Assembly: GCA_021029095.1 (NCBI GenBank)
Contig: JAJOHG010000004.1
Span: forward strand, 744,001 to 808,000
Length of the DNA stretch: 64,000 nucleotides
Reading direction: 5' to 3'
Source: Phellopilus nigrolimitatus
Lineage: Eukaryota; Basidiomycota; Agaricomycetes; Hymenochaetales; Hymenochaetaceae
Shown: piece after piece, positions 33,864 through 45,189 of the stretch
Position numbering within the stretch: position 1 is the stretch's first letter
Layout of the letters: every line of letters begins with the position of its first letter
The notes under the pieces: model-generated
The model's database searches: none
Told to the model about the DNA's origin: nothing
The model's input: only the letters and a program-made list of their open reading frames with translations
Position numbers and translations under genes: made by a program

Positions 33864-34568
33864 TTACGCGCTCGCTTTGTCGGCCTGTAAGCTTCGTTTG
33901 AATTCGGTAACGGTTGTCTCCGCGAATCTGTGAGCACGCCGTCAATATCATCAACTTAGCATACCTAAATATCGAGTACTTACCCTATGTAATCCGGTCT
34001 GAGAGACTGAAACTGGCTGCAGAGTAGGTCAGCGAAGGATACAGGTGAGTGAGTGACGACGGCAAGGCCTCCACATACATGAATCCTCGCTTGCTATCGA
34101 CGCCCAATTTCTCGCCGAAGAACTTGAAAAGCACCTTGCTTTCCTCGATATTTCTCTCGGGGGTAAAGTGGATCGCGGTCTAGAAGAAAAGTCGCAGGAC
34201 AAATTTAAATGTTAATTAGTCACTAACACGGACAAGAAAACACCTACGTAATTCAGAAAGAAGGCGGGATCGAAGGTGCCTCCAAAAGACAAGTTCTTGC
34301 TGTAGGTGTAGTCGACTGAGACGATAAACTCCGGAGTACCGGTCAGCTGAGCCCCAAGCTACAAGGTCTCAGTAAGGTCGGCTTTTCGTCAGTGCGAGCC
34401 GTCGAGGTGCGCACCTTAGAGAGCTCAAGTATAATATCTTTAGTCTTCGCTTCGTCAATCTAAGTGATGAACATTCAGTAAAGAGGAAGGAATGGCCAGT
34501 GGTTTCTCATCGGGCAGTTTATGGACCTTATTTACCTTGACGTTAGTGCTCAATTGGAAGATAGGCAT
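33864..34568 (-). CDS. MIF/tautomerase superfamily protein
   Basis: The protein is about 125 residues from five exons, the usual MIF size. The start at 34568 gives MPIFQLSTNVK, so the catalytic N-terminal proline is exposed after Met removal. Then come IDEAKTKDIILELSK, TGTPEFIVSVDYTYSKNLSF, GGTFDPAFFLNY, ESKVLFKFFGEKLGVDSKRG and, after an intron with a GTATGT donor inside Met-less codon AT/C, FIQFQSLRPDYIGFAETT. The end is LQADKASA. The second half matches the family pattern of an RGYI strand followed by a GY-x-G-TTF turn. Tautomerases of this group act on phenylpyruvate-like compounds; the physiological substrate in fungi is unknown. All exons join in frame. Confidence 0.85.
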
Positions 34569-35827
34569 GATGGGCTAAAGGCTGCTGGTGTCGGAATGGA
34601 GGAAAGAGGACAAGTGTTCTTCGAACGATGTATCCCGCTTTGCACTTTCGCTCTTATATAACCTCTCGCTCACCTGCCCGGTGCCAATTCAATGCGCAAC
34701 GCTCAGGCTATTGTCGGAGAGAATGCTGGAGCTAACTGATAGTCATAATCATCGACGTAATGGCTTTCCTGTATGTTCCGAATTGCAAGGAGTCACAAAC
34801 GCCGAACACAAGAATCTCTGTCATACGACGACGCTGGTGGTGAGTAACTGAGTAAGATGGAATATGATTCGCAGCGCCCATAGCGCTCATTGCCGATCAT
34901 AAATATGGGCGTTTGTCATGAGTCTGAGCGGATCAAAAGCAATTCGTGAAATTGCGGAAGGATGACACAGACACTCCAGACCAATGAAATGCATAAGCCC
35001 GAAACAGATTCACGCTACTTGCACACGATAAAATATATTGCAGTTCCAGACGAATATACAGAGTTTGCTTTTCACCTACGTGTACCTCGGTGCGTGTCCA
35101 ATGCTGCTTCGCAACCAGTGTTTTTTCTGTCAAATCTGAAGTATGTAGTTTTTCTATTCCGCTCAACGCACGATCTTCGTACGTACAGATCAGTCTCCTC
35201 CATTTTATTTTCCATTCTTGGATTTAACTTCTAAATATATGTGTGCTAACGGTAGATAATAACGGTACATAACTGCGTTCCAGCAACTCGTGGACGAGAG
35301 CAAATTGGTCTTGTCATGCAGGCATCTAAGTCCAGGAAGCAGGCGGGCAAATATTGTCTAGAATGTGGCCGTTCAGCAATAGGAGTCGCACAATAGGGGG
35401 CATATAGAAACAAAATAAAAGACTTCATGTTAGTGTTCTCAAAAGTCGGGTCAGTCAGTTCAGAGCACGTTATATGTATTCTGACCGATCCTTAATCAGC
35501 TTCTCTAACTTTTCAGACCCGAGGCCTGACTCGAGAGTCGACCGCAAGAAAAAAGAAACCTGTTTTCTTTCAATAAAACTTGGAGAACTACTGCATAATA
35601 TTCATTTTAGCCATTACTAGTACTATAAACAAATTGCATGTATGACAGGTCAGGATTTCTTCGAGATTGCTGACCCTCAACTTGACCGACGACCTGACCT
35701 TTGAGAACACTGTTTGAAAACACAACTAAATGCGCGAAACCGGATTTTGTGTGTTGCATAATAAACAAGAAAACATCCGAAGTAGATACGTCGCGAGATT
35801 CTCATACGGTTCGTCTCGTGCAGAAAC
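34569..35827. other. Intergenic, no gene seen
   Basis: About 1.26 kb without a recognisable gene. Open frames are short, AT-rich and without motif. It holds the MIF-like promoter on the left and the FunK1 3' flank on the right. Confidence 0.5.
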
Positions 35828-38560
35828 TCACTCCTGCCTTTGGCGCTTCAGTTCAGTCTTATCTTCGGAATAGCCGACACTCAAGCTTCTCTTCGAGCCT
35901 ATGGGTGTCGTGTGTAGGGGCGGAGACAGCGAGCCGTTGCTGCTTGTATCTTTTTCCGAGTCGTTTTTTACGCTCTCGCCGTGCGGCAACTCAAGAGTAT
36001 CGTTCCCGCTGCCAGTAGAGCCATCCTCCGCACCCTCGCCCGAAGTTGCCTTCCACAGCTCTTCTTCAGTGTTGACAGCCATAACTTCTCCATCTCCTTC
36101 CCCTTCCGCGTCTGCATCTATGTCCGCAGTGGCGTTTTCGGGCTCTTCTTCCATCGGTTTCTCCTCCTCACTATCTTTCCTCGGTGTCCCATCTACGATA
36201 TTGTGAGGTTTAACTCTCGAAGCTGAGTACTGAAGGAGTCCATCAAGACACGCATTCGAAGTGCGGTTCATCCTAGGTTGGCGGACTTCAGGCCGGTCCT
36301 TGCCCTTGTTGCTGAGATCTACTAATGTGTCATCCAAGATTTTATCCAGTTCAGCGAAAATGTCGTCCGGTGTGCGGTTTGAAGCATAGATCTTTCTCTG
36401 CGCTAAATATGTCATGAATTTGCAACGGTCCTCTGGGGCTTTCTTCATTTGCTCTTCCATAACTCTCATTGCATCCTCGAGCTCCATATTGTTATCTGAC
36501 GGATTCAGGAAAAGAACCTTACGAATGGACGAGAGGCACGGCCCTAGATCCGCAAAATACGGCGCGATCTTCTTGATGATGCTTCTGTCGAATTCTGTTT
36601 CGTTTCTCATGACAACTGTCTTCGCACAGGAAAGGAATCCAAGATCATAGTTAGGGATTGTCACACCTGCCCAAAATGCGACTTCCGACATTTCAATCTT
36701 GAAGTTGTCCGTCGTCCGCACCTTGCCGTATGGCCCTTCGATCACAGTGCAAATCCAGCAGAAAATGTAGAAGACAGACTCGAGATCATGATTGTACCCG
36801 TGAGGGAGCACGGACTTTCTGTTTTGGGCTTGCAAAATTCCGATGGCCATGAATGGCAAAGTACCCTAAACGTATAAGTTAATAAGAATTAATCAAGGGA
36901 TGAGTAAAAACAGAATTTACCGTGCGTTTTACTTTCGCAAGCTCAAGAAGCTGCTCCGTTGTGTTGATAGCCTGGTCGAAGTTGATCAGGAAAGCCTTTC
37001 GGAAGCGACCTCCGTTATTGTCCTTTGCAAGAATGATGTTTCGAAGGTTTATGTCTTGATGTACAACGCCTTCGTTCGTGACTTTCTTGATGACTAAGGG
37101 AAACAACTGCATTGAGTACCGATGTAGGAGGAAACAGTAAAGGGACTACTCACTCTGGAAGATATTCTTGATAGCCAACACTAGCTCATAAAGGCAACTG
37201 AAATCCTCTAAACTGTCTCCAAAAGGCTCTGTTACGGTGCGCCGTCGCTCGCGAGTCTCTGTTTTCTCCTCCACTGCCGTCCATTTATTTCTGAGGACAG
37301 GCTTCACCGTTTCTAGAAGCTCAGGATCATGAAGGAAAGCCCTATCGATTGCCGTAGTATCCTTCATACCGTGTATCTTTACACATTCGTGTGCGATCAT
37401 AGTAGGAACACCATCCAGGTGTTTGACGCGCTTCAGAATTTCGTGTTCGAAAACGTGACGAGAGTCGTCGACCCAAGAGTCATTGATGACGTACTCCTTA
37501 TTGTTGTGCATGGCGAGGAAGCAGACCATTCCCCTTCCACGAACGCACGACTCGACATAGATTTCCCTCAGAATTTCATACTTGATGCCGGCCACTGTCA
37601 TAAATCGTTTCTTCCCCTCGTACACAATCGAAGTATCCAAGCCTAGATCGGTGTCATCGGCAAGAAAAAAGCCGAGAACGGCGCGGAGGAACTTTTCAGG
37701 CTCCATATGTATGTTGAAGTTCTCGGAAGAAATCATGCCTGATCTGTCGAAAACATGGAAGGTTGCATCGTCGTTCAGCATTGTCATGCCGCAAACGAAG
37801 CGACGGAGTAACTGAGAAGCGAAGATTAGGCGCGCAGATTGCAAGTGTTGCCTGGAAGCCTTCTTTCGTGGCAAGGGTGCGTTGAAAATTTTCGGACCCT
37901 TTAACTCCCACGTACTACGTATCTGACTCCAAGCCACTACTTGCTTCTTTGCGTCATTACGGTCGAGGAGAACCATGCCCGGTGTGCATTGACCTTCCAT
38001 GGACGTCGCACCAGCTGTTGCAATGCCGAAGAAACGAGCATCGAACACACGAGGTTTGCTGCGCCTCAAAGTGGGGAACATCCCTTCAATTTCACACATC
38101 ATCGTGTTCACGTGGTGCGCCTTGTCTTCGTGGATCCTGTCGGACTCTATGAACCAGTTTGCCCACGACCCAGGCCTAGCGCAATCAGGACGTTTTTCAA
38201 GCGGGAGATAACCACCAGTATCTGCCCCGATCTTCTTAAGTCCCGCAAAGATGGCGGGAATATCAACGTGGTGTCCTACACCACGAGCGAGCACGGCGTC
38301 GGAGAATTTGCTCTCAAGGAGTCCAGGAACATCCCTGAACCTGGGGTTCTCGCCTTCATTGAATTGTGTGACACACATGTTGATGAGCATGTTGTTGTAG
38401 GTTTGAGGCTGGTGTAGGAGGCAGATACGAGGTTCGTGTCCTGGATATCAAAGGTATACTGTCTTTCTCGCTCGTCGATGTCTGCGCCAAGATAACACCT
38501 GTAAGTGAACAGCGTTCCGGGCGTTATCTTCGATTTCGGGCGCGGAAATCGACAGCAGGC
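35828..38560 (-). CDS. FunK1-type fungal protein kinase, DFG-position Asp replaced by Asn
   Basis: FunK1 kinases are an expanded, mostly uncharacterised kinase family of mushrooms. The N-terminal part has CYLGADIDERERQYTF, then CARPGSWANWFIESDRIHED, FDARFFGIATAG, RRFVCGMTMLNDDATFHVFD, and a typical EFEIL-like helix (VFEHEILKRVKHLDGVPTMI). The kinase core, after an intron with a TTAG acceptor, reads NIFQ/IIKKVTNEGVVHQDINL with the catalytic loop HQDINLRN, then LINFDQAINTT where the family has a D at the first metal-binding position, then GTLPFMAIGILQ and LESVFYIFCW. The tail is acidic with a basic end (TELKRQRQE). Near 38400 the frame shifts by one base between SLKP and NNMLINMCVTQF, as if one C were lost. 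The true 5' end is unresolved and could lie as far as 39.0 kb. Confidence 0.8.
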
Positions 38561-39639
38561 GGAGGAAGTTGTCTGTCGTCAGAGAATATAGTTCACAGGT
38601 CAAAGGAATAGAGAGGGGCCTTGTCACCAAGTTGACTTGGTTACAGCAAGATATTTAGCACAAAAAAAAAGTCGATGCAAGCTTGCCAGCAGAAGAAGAG
38701 AAAGGACAGAGTGGCTTACCCCAGACCGTGGTAAATGTACCTACAAAGAGTCCTGTGGCTGGCGTGAAGTTCGAAAAGAGACGCGGTCACTCATTTGCGT
38801 CACGACCGCGTGCCACCGCATCAGGAAGCTCAGCCACACCGGGCGTGTCTATTTCGCGGCTACCATTGTCCATGTCCTCTTCTATTCATCCTGCTCGACC
38901 TCGTGTGTCGAAAGCCCAGAAAGACGTGTTCTTATAATAAATATTGTCGCTTGGACCGCATTCAAAAGCGAAGGAGAAAATGAGACACGATGGTAAGCGT
39001 TACATAAGAAATTGCAGCCGAGGTCATCAGGGTCATATTCCTGAAATGGGAACATTTTCCCATGGTATCTAAACGTGTTAACTTCCGAACGTTTCGCTCG
39101 GACCACCCTCGCAATTGCAATTACTAGTTTGGCATAGTCCGTATCTACTGGAGATATAAGACTTTTGTGGTATTGTTATAGGCGAAGCCGAGCTGGTTCC
39201 AGTCGTTTACTCACCATTCGTTTAGTATACCTTAGTCGGTGCCATCCCAGCTCCGAATGATATTTTTTAATCTCATGATCTCGTTGAATAAAGAATTTGT
39301 CTTCTCTTGGTGTAGCAATCATCATGCTTGCGTTGAGTGTCTCGAGTCATCCCACGTCGCGCTCTTGGAGCAGGGAGCTTGTACTATAGGCGAGCGAGAA
39401 AACATGGGACGCGGGACGCATACATAGCAAGTACATCCGCAGCGAGAAAAACGCGTTTTCAACTTGCGTCAGACGAAAGACGTGTGCGGTCGGAGATGAC
39501 CTACAGAATCTATCACGGAGCCACAGGGAACATACGTTTTATGTGGTACAAAATAAAAGGCGAACGTTATATGGTCATCGTATGCGATTTCGTTTGCTTG
39601 ACAATACGTACTACTCACCGTCGTTCTTTGGATCCATCC
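38561..39639. other. Unresolved region upstream of the FunK1 kinase
   Basis: It may contain 5' exons of the kinase: a minus-strand frame near 38700-38900 reads MDNGSREIDTPGVAELPDAV and has the look of a kinase leader, but I could not join it with confidence. Nothing else was recognised. Confidence 0.35.
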
Positions 39640-41105
39640 GACCCTTTAGACAGCGTCCTCCGTACTCCATACCTATAATACTTGCCATAGTTGATGAATT
39701 CCATCTGCTTGTCTGTCAGGATAGAAGTAATCGACGCCAGTGTTTGGTTTGACTTCCGGAGGCAAATAAATCAAATTACATAATCAAAACAGAAGGCGCG
39801 GACATTGAAAACTTAGCCACAGTTCCTTTTTAATGGTCTGGATGAAAGACCAACGCCAATCCCTATCTTGATTTCCAGCCACCATCGACTGTTTTTTTGA
39901 GATCCCCCAGCTCTTCCACTCATACCATACTTCTTGCAAAATCTCCCAGTGCTGCTACTCGTAAGTACTCATGGCTTATGAACTTGACCTTTCATTCGAA
40001 CTCACCTCTTGTCGCGTTCAATGACATATTAACAAAGGTGATGATTCGAAGCCTCACTCTTCCCCCGGCCCCTCATCCCTCTTCTCTATTTCCTCTCCCT
40101 GATTACATTCCCATGAGCCTCTTCAATGAGGATTTCCATTCCGACGTCGGCTTCGGATTCTTCTTTCCCGCACTCCCGACCCAAAAGAACGTGCGTGCAT
40201 CTATCGGTGACATCATCGACCTGAGGCTGACCTTAGGTCTGTGTAGGCCGAAGATAAAACACAGATAGAAGCTGCGGCTTCCGTTGCCCCTGGTGCGGCG
40301 TCTCGGCCCACCGGTGTGGAACATAACGAGAACCAAGTCTCAATTTCTCGGAAAGAGACAACGCTGCCGTTGCCCTGCCCCTCCCCTGTGGAAAGCGGAA
40401 CCAAGCGTCCGCGCTCAGAGCCCCTTGATCAGGGAGCGAAAAAGCGCCGGGGCAAAGCAGCTGTACGGCACGCTACCGTACGAAGGTCTAAAAGATTACT
40501 CCGACGCCCGTTGTGATGATATTCGTGACGGACCCGGGGATATGTGCCGTTGGATCTGAAGTGAATGATCAGTGACCTCGCTTTACGAATACACACCTGT
40601 ATTTCCCATCATTTATCAATCTATGTGCTTCCAGCCCCTGCCTCGTAGACTTGTCGAGCGTAACATCCATCCATTAATCCCTCGTCGCCTTTGTTATTCA
40701 ACTCTGCTTGCCTCTCGAGTTGTATTCACATGTTACAGCCGTCGGTAGGATCGGATACGTTGAAATCTGGGAGGATTGAGTGACGGAGAAGGCCTGATAC
40801 ACGGAAACCAGACGAGGTGTTCCACATCTATAAGTACCCCTTCCGTAAAATTTCTATCAATCTTCGACGCCGCTGGATTACTTGTTACTCTACCTTCGGC
40901 CGAGATTTCTGTCTTGTCAGCCACAATCGCACTGCCTCATCGCATCGATCTAATCTCCACGGTTGCCTCATCCGTCTTCCGCTTCTTCATCTTACTACTT
41001 TTTCTAACTATAAGTGTTGCACTGATGTACTTTTCGTCGTAAATAGATTGAGCGGCGGGGGGATTGTAGTTGCAACAACAAGCTCTCGAAGTGACTTTGA
41101 CAAAG
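39640..41105 (+). repeat. Dispersed repeat family, left arm of palindrome (copy L)
   Basis: From about 39650 to 40965 this arm matches the reverse complement of 41835-43125 almost base for base; the 3' extension to 41105 is shared with the copy at the window start. It carries a small gene in decay. Exon A ends at a GTAAGT donor at 39961. The next exon reads VMIRSLTLPPAPHPSSLFPL and PTQKN, and a 57-base intron (GTGCGTGCATC...GTGTAG) leads to the last exon IEAAASVAPGAASRPTGVEH and RKETTLPLPCPSP. The C-terminal block GLKDYSDARCDDIRDGPGDM lies in a different frame from the preceding exon, so the reading frame is broken. Confidence 0.85.
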
Positions 41106-41834
41106 AAATGGGGTTTAGTTCAATCCGGTCGAATAAGCTTAAGTTTAGCCCTTTCGCAACTATCCCCGACAGATCTTAGCGGGATAGAAGAATGAAGGCA
41201 AATATCGTAGTCTTCCATTGGGAGGTACCAAGGACAGTGTGCGGGCCGGTTTCTGAGGATAAAATGGAGGGCAAGTTACTTTCTCCTAGCTAGATTGCAA
41301 ACATTTTTTGTAATTTCTAATAGTCTGCTCATGTACTACGTACATTTAATCTATAACTTCGAGCCTTACTTCACATATACTGTTCATTACCACGCAGTCT
41401 AGTCACATCGGTACGCATGCGCATGCGCAATTGCAAGCGTGAAGATGAACTGTACATGCGCAGCATAATTCGTAAGTATTAGTTTGGTCTGGGCCAGTAT
41501 CTATTGCTACATGTACTTAGTATCCAGCCAGGGGTCGAGTCATCTGGAATGCGTCGGCTTGTGACAGTAAATATCCTTACAAATGTACGATACACACTCT
41601 TCAGAATTAGTTATTTTATGCCTGAACTGTCGGCGGCCACAGCGAAGGGCCAAATTTGAAATCTGAATCCGGATTGCTTTGTCAAGGCCACTTCGAGACA
41701 ATGTTGAAATTCCATTGCCGCTTTCGGTCTATTTACAACAATAGCAGAAAGAGGGAAAGTACATCAGCGTAACGGGTTGATGAGTTAGAAAAGTAGTACG
41801 GGTGAAGGGAAAAGTCTTTGGGGGGCAATCATGG
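41106..41834. other. Unique spacer at the centre of the palindrome
   Basis: About 0.73 kb separate the two arms. I saw no reading frame with a motif, no terminal repeat and no sign of a transposase. A short GCATGCGCATGCGCA alternating stretch lies near 41415-41430. Confidence 0.5.
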
Positions 41835-43125
41835 AGATCAGGTGATACGATGAGGCAGTGCGATTGTGGCTGACAAGACAGAAATCTCGGCCGAAGGCGG
41901 ACACATTGATAGAAATTTTACGGAAGGGGTACTTATAGATGTGGACCTCGCCTCTGTGCAACAAGCCTCTTCCTCCGTCACTCAGTCCTCCTAGATTTCA
42001 ACGTATCCGATCCTACCGACGACTATAACATGTGAATACAACTCGAGAGGAAAGTAGAGTTGAATAACAAAGGCGACGTGTGAGGAATGGATGGATGTTA
42101 TGCTCGACAAGTCTACGAGGCAGGGGCTGGAAGCACTTAGATTGATAAATGATGGGAAATACAGGTGTGTATTCGTAAAGCGAGGTCACTGATCATTCAC
42201 TTCAGATCCAACGGCACATATCCCCGAGGGTCCGTCACGAATATCATCACAATTGGCGTCAGAGTAGTCTTTTAGACCTTCGTACGTTAGCATGCTGTGC
42301 AGTGTTGGAGCCAGCTGCTTTGCCCCGGCGCCTTCGAGATGGAATGGCTCCCTGATCAAGGGGCTCGGAGCGCGGACGCTTGGTTCCGCTTGCCGCAGGG
42401 TAGGGAAACGGCAGTGTTGTCTCTTTCCGAGAAATTGAGACTTGGTTCTCGTTATGTTCCACACCGGTGGGCCGAGACGCCGCACCAGGGGCAACGGAAG
42501 CCGCAGCTTCTATCTGTGTTTTATCTTCGGCCTACACAGACCTAAGGTCAGCCTCAGGTCGATGATGTCACCGATAGATGCACGCACGTTCTTTTGGGTC
42601 GGGAGTGCGGGAAAGAAGAATCCGAAGCCGACGTCGGAATGGAAATCCTCATTGAAGAGGCTCATGGGAATGTAATCAGGGAGAGGAAATAGAGAAGAGG
42701 GATGAGGGGCCGGGGGAAGAGTGAGGCTTCGAATCATCACCTTTGTTAATATGTCATTGAACGCGACAAGAGGTGAGTTCGAATGAAAGGTCAAGTTCAT
42801 AAGCCATGAGTACTTACGAGTAGCAGCACTGGGAGATTTTGCAAGAAGTATGGTATGAGTGGAAGAGCTGGGGGATCTCAAAAAACAGTCGATGGTGGCT
42901 GGAAATTAAGATAGGGATTGGCGTTGGTCTTTCATCCAGACCATTAAAAAGGAACTGTGGCTGAGTTTTCAATGTCCGCGCCTTCTATTCTGATTATGTA
43001 ATTTGACTTATTTGCCTCCGGAAGTCAAACCAAACACTGGCGTCGATTACTTCTATCTTGACAGCTAAGCAGATGGGACCCATCAACTATGGCAGGTATT
43101 ATAAGTATGGCATACGGAGACGCTG
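41835..43125 (-). repeat. Dispersed repeat family, right arm of palindrome (copy R)
   Basis: This is the reverse-complement partner of copy L. The second exon gives the same residues as L (SLTLPPAPHPSSLFPLPDY), while the last exon differs: it has a small insertion coding FHLEGAGAKQLAP, a C-terminal block GLKDYSDANCDDIRDGPSGI, and a deletion of roughly 27 bases in the 3' flank near 41895 relative to L. The frame is broken here too. High identity along about 1.3 kb suggests a recent inverted duplication or ongoing gene conversion. Confidence 0.85.
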
Positions 43126-43800
43126 AACTTAGAAAGAGCGACAGCTTCAGGTCGATGATGTCACCGATAGATGCACGCACATTGTTTTGGGTGACGAGCG
43201 CGGGCAGAAATAGTTCCAAACCAATTTCTGGAGAGGAATCCTCATGGAACAGGCCCGTGGATTGGTGATACGGGAATGGAGGGGGAGGAGGTGGAGGAGG
43301 TCGAGGTGGAGGAACGAGGAACCCCGTAATTTGGTAGAGCCCCAAACCTCCAGGCTGGGGGGCAGATGGAAGGATCAGGGACGCGAGGAACACGTTTCGA
43401 ACCATGTTGCTTTGATACTATGTCATTGAACGCGACGAGAGGTGAATTCGGTCAAGTTTATGAACCATGGAACTTACGAATAGCAGTGCTGAAGAACCTT
43501 GGAATGCAAAGAGGAGAAGCATAGTGTGAGTAGAGGAGCTGCGGAAGAGTCAGAAGTGGTAGCGGGACCATAGTGGTTGAGATTCAAGTGAAGGAGTTGT
43601 GTGGTCCTTTTATGAAACCATTAAAAGGGAGTTGTGGCTCAGTGATACGCGCCTCCTATTCATTTGAATCGATTTGCCTCCGTAAGTCAAACAAAGGTGT
43701 CGAGTACTTCTATCCTGATAGATGAGCAGATAGGCCTGGTCGGCTATGGCAAATATTATAGGTATGACATACGGAGACACTGAAAGGAAAAAGAGCGACA
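43126..43800 (-). repeat. Dispersed repeat family, 5' partial copy (copy b), head-to-tail with R
   Basis: A third, more diverged copy abuts R on the same strand. It has the 5' flank (GGCAAATATTATAGG-type block near 43746), exon A ending at a GTAAGTTCC donor, and exon B reading NMVRNVFLASLILP, QPGGLGLYQITGF, a Pro-rich tract and FLPALVTQNN. The conserved GTGCGTGCATCTATCGGTGA intron start follows, but the last exon is missing: R's 5' flank begins instead. The PQPGGL-LYQ-TG block is shared with the copy at 62.8-64 kb, which shows that L and R have lost or replaced this part. Confidence 0.75.
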
Positions 43801-43949
43801 GATTTTGGAGGCTCGGAAAGAGTGACGATAGGCAAGTAATGAAATCATACAGAATGAGTATAATCAGAGTATCAAAAAACAGGGAATGATGATCGCGAAT
43901 CGAATATGAGTACTCGCCTTGTAGTAATACAGCCAATGTGAATGGAAGG

Positions 43950-44880
43950 TTATAAGATAAGATAGGTTAGTTGTCGAATGAAAGAGCGTCCAAAGAAATG
44001 GTAGTCTGGAAGAGAAAGAAAATTCCAAGTGTGGTGAGTAACGTCGACGCCTGCAGCATCAATAAATTTACATTTTTCATTCGCATCGCCTCGACTCAGG
44101 GTTGTCTCCGTCCTCGTCTTCATTCTTTCCTCGACAATAGGAAACCGCGTAATGTCCCTGTCGAACTCGTCCGCTTCGCTAACGACGACTTTCTGGCCGA
44201 TTCTGGCGCTTCCGCCGTAGACGGACGAGGCGCCTCCGCACCACTCACGCATTCTCATCCTCCATCGATTCGCGGTGCTTTCCATTCCTTTACATTTGCT
44301 GCAATTGCAATATGATTGCACCTGCATCCGGCCTATGCGCCGAGCCGACAGGCTCCGCACGTCGCTCGCCACGATTACGTCGAGAATCGGCGTGTGCGCA
44401 CGGGTATACCGGTTGATACAACTTGAGAAACATAAGCAAAATGTCGGTTTCCAAACGTAGAGACAACACAAGAACCATTACCGTGAATAAGTAGAACGAG
44501 AATCTGGCGGCGATGTGGGATTTGAAGGAACTATATAAGCTCTCTTTACGCATTTTGGTATAGCCTGAATCATATTCTACAAGTAGATATCTATTTTGAT
44601 AATCTGTGTGAAGATGCAAGTCGTTCGAGGCCTTCTCCCGCTATGCGCAGAGCCGATGCGGGCAAGAGCAGCTTTCTTCACAGATGGTAATATTTTCCCA
44701 GTGAAGTGAGGATGGCTGCAAGCGCCGGCTTGCGAAGTCTTTGTGTTTCTTTCGCGACAGATTGTCATTGCATGAACTTGAAGCAGATAGCTACAAACTT
44801 TGTATAAGCGCTGAAGCGAAGAATCGCCATGCTACGTTAGCGCGAGATCCATGAGAAGTGCATGATGTTACCGAAGTTCA
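43950..44880. other. No firm gene; minus-strand Cys-motif fragment near 44240-44310
   Basis: A minus-strand frame (44471-43950) contains YCNCSKCKGMESTANRWRMR. The CxCxxCxG pattern followed by a basic stretch resembles the N-terminal exon of some mushroom DNA transposon proteins, but nothing else in the frame supports that. I list it only as a possible relic; the rest of this stretch shows nothing. Confidence 0.2.
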
Positions 44881-45189
44881 ACCGGCAGCGAGGGGATAGA
44901 AAGTCGGTTGAGCTTTATACGGTAACGATATGAGTGGTTTCCAAAGCACTTGCGTTCCATAGTGGCATTCGTTAGACAGATTGTGGTCGGGGCGACAAGG
45001 TCGTGTGCACACAAAAGTGCTCGTCGGTCCGCCGGGTCCGGGAAGCTCCAGGAAGACTATGACAAAGTCTGACAAACAGACGCGGTTTTGGACGCGCGCC
45101 GTGTGAACAGTTACCGTACTTACACTCGTGCCTTGCGCTGCCGTCACAATCAAACGCTAAGGGTTGAGCTTGCCCTCGCACCACGCAGC
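44881..45189. promoter_or_regulatory. Upstream region of GTR2, no motif recognised
   Basis: This 0.3 kb stretch precedes the GTR2 start codon and holds no recognisable coding exon. I could not assign a TATA box or initiator. Confidence 0.35.

Noticed and set aside
37146..37200. Frame jump before the catalytic loop of the FunK1 kinase
   Set aside because: Explained by an intron whose acceptor is CCCTTAG, giving NIFQ/IIKKVTNEG in phase.
39640..43800. LTR retrotransposon or TIR transposon
   Set aside because: The arms are inverted, not direct, contain introns, and no transposase, reverse transcriptase or integrase block was found in the spacer.
43950..44471. DNA transposon N-terminal exon
   Set aside because: Only one Cys cluster (CNCSKCKG) supports this, and no catalytic residues or neighbouring exons were found.
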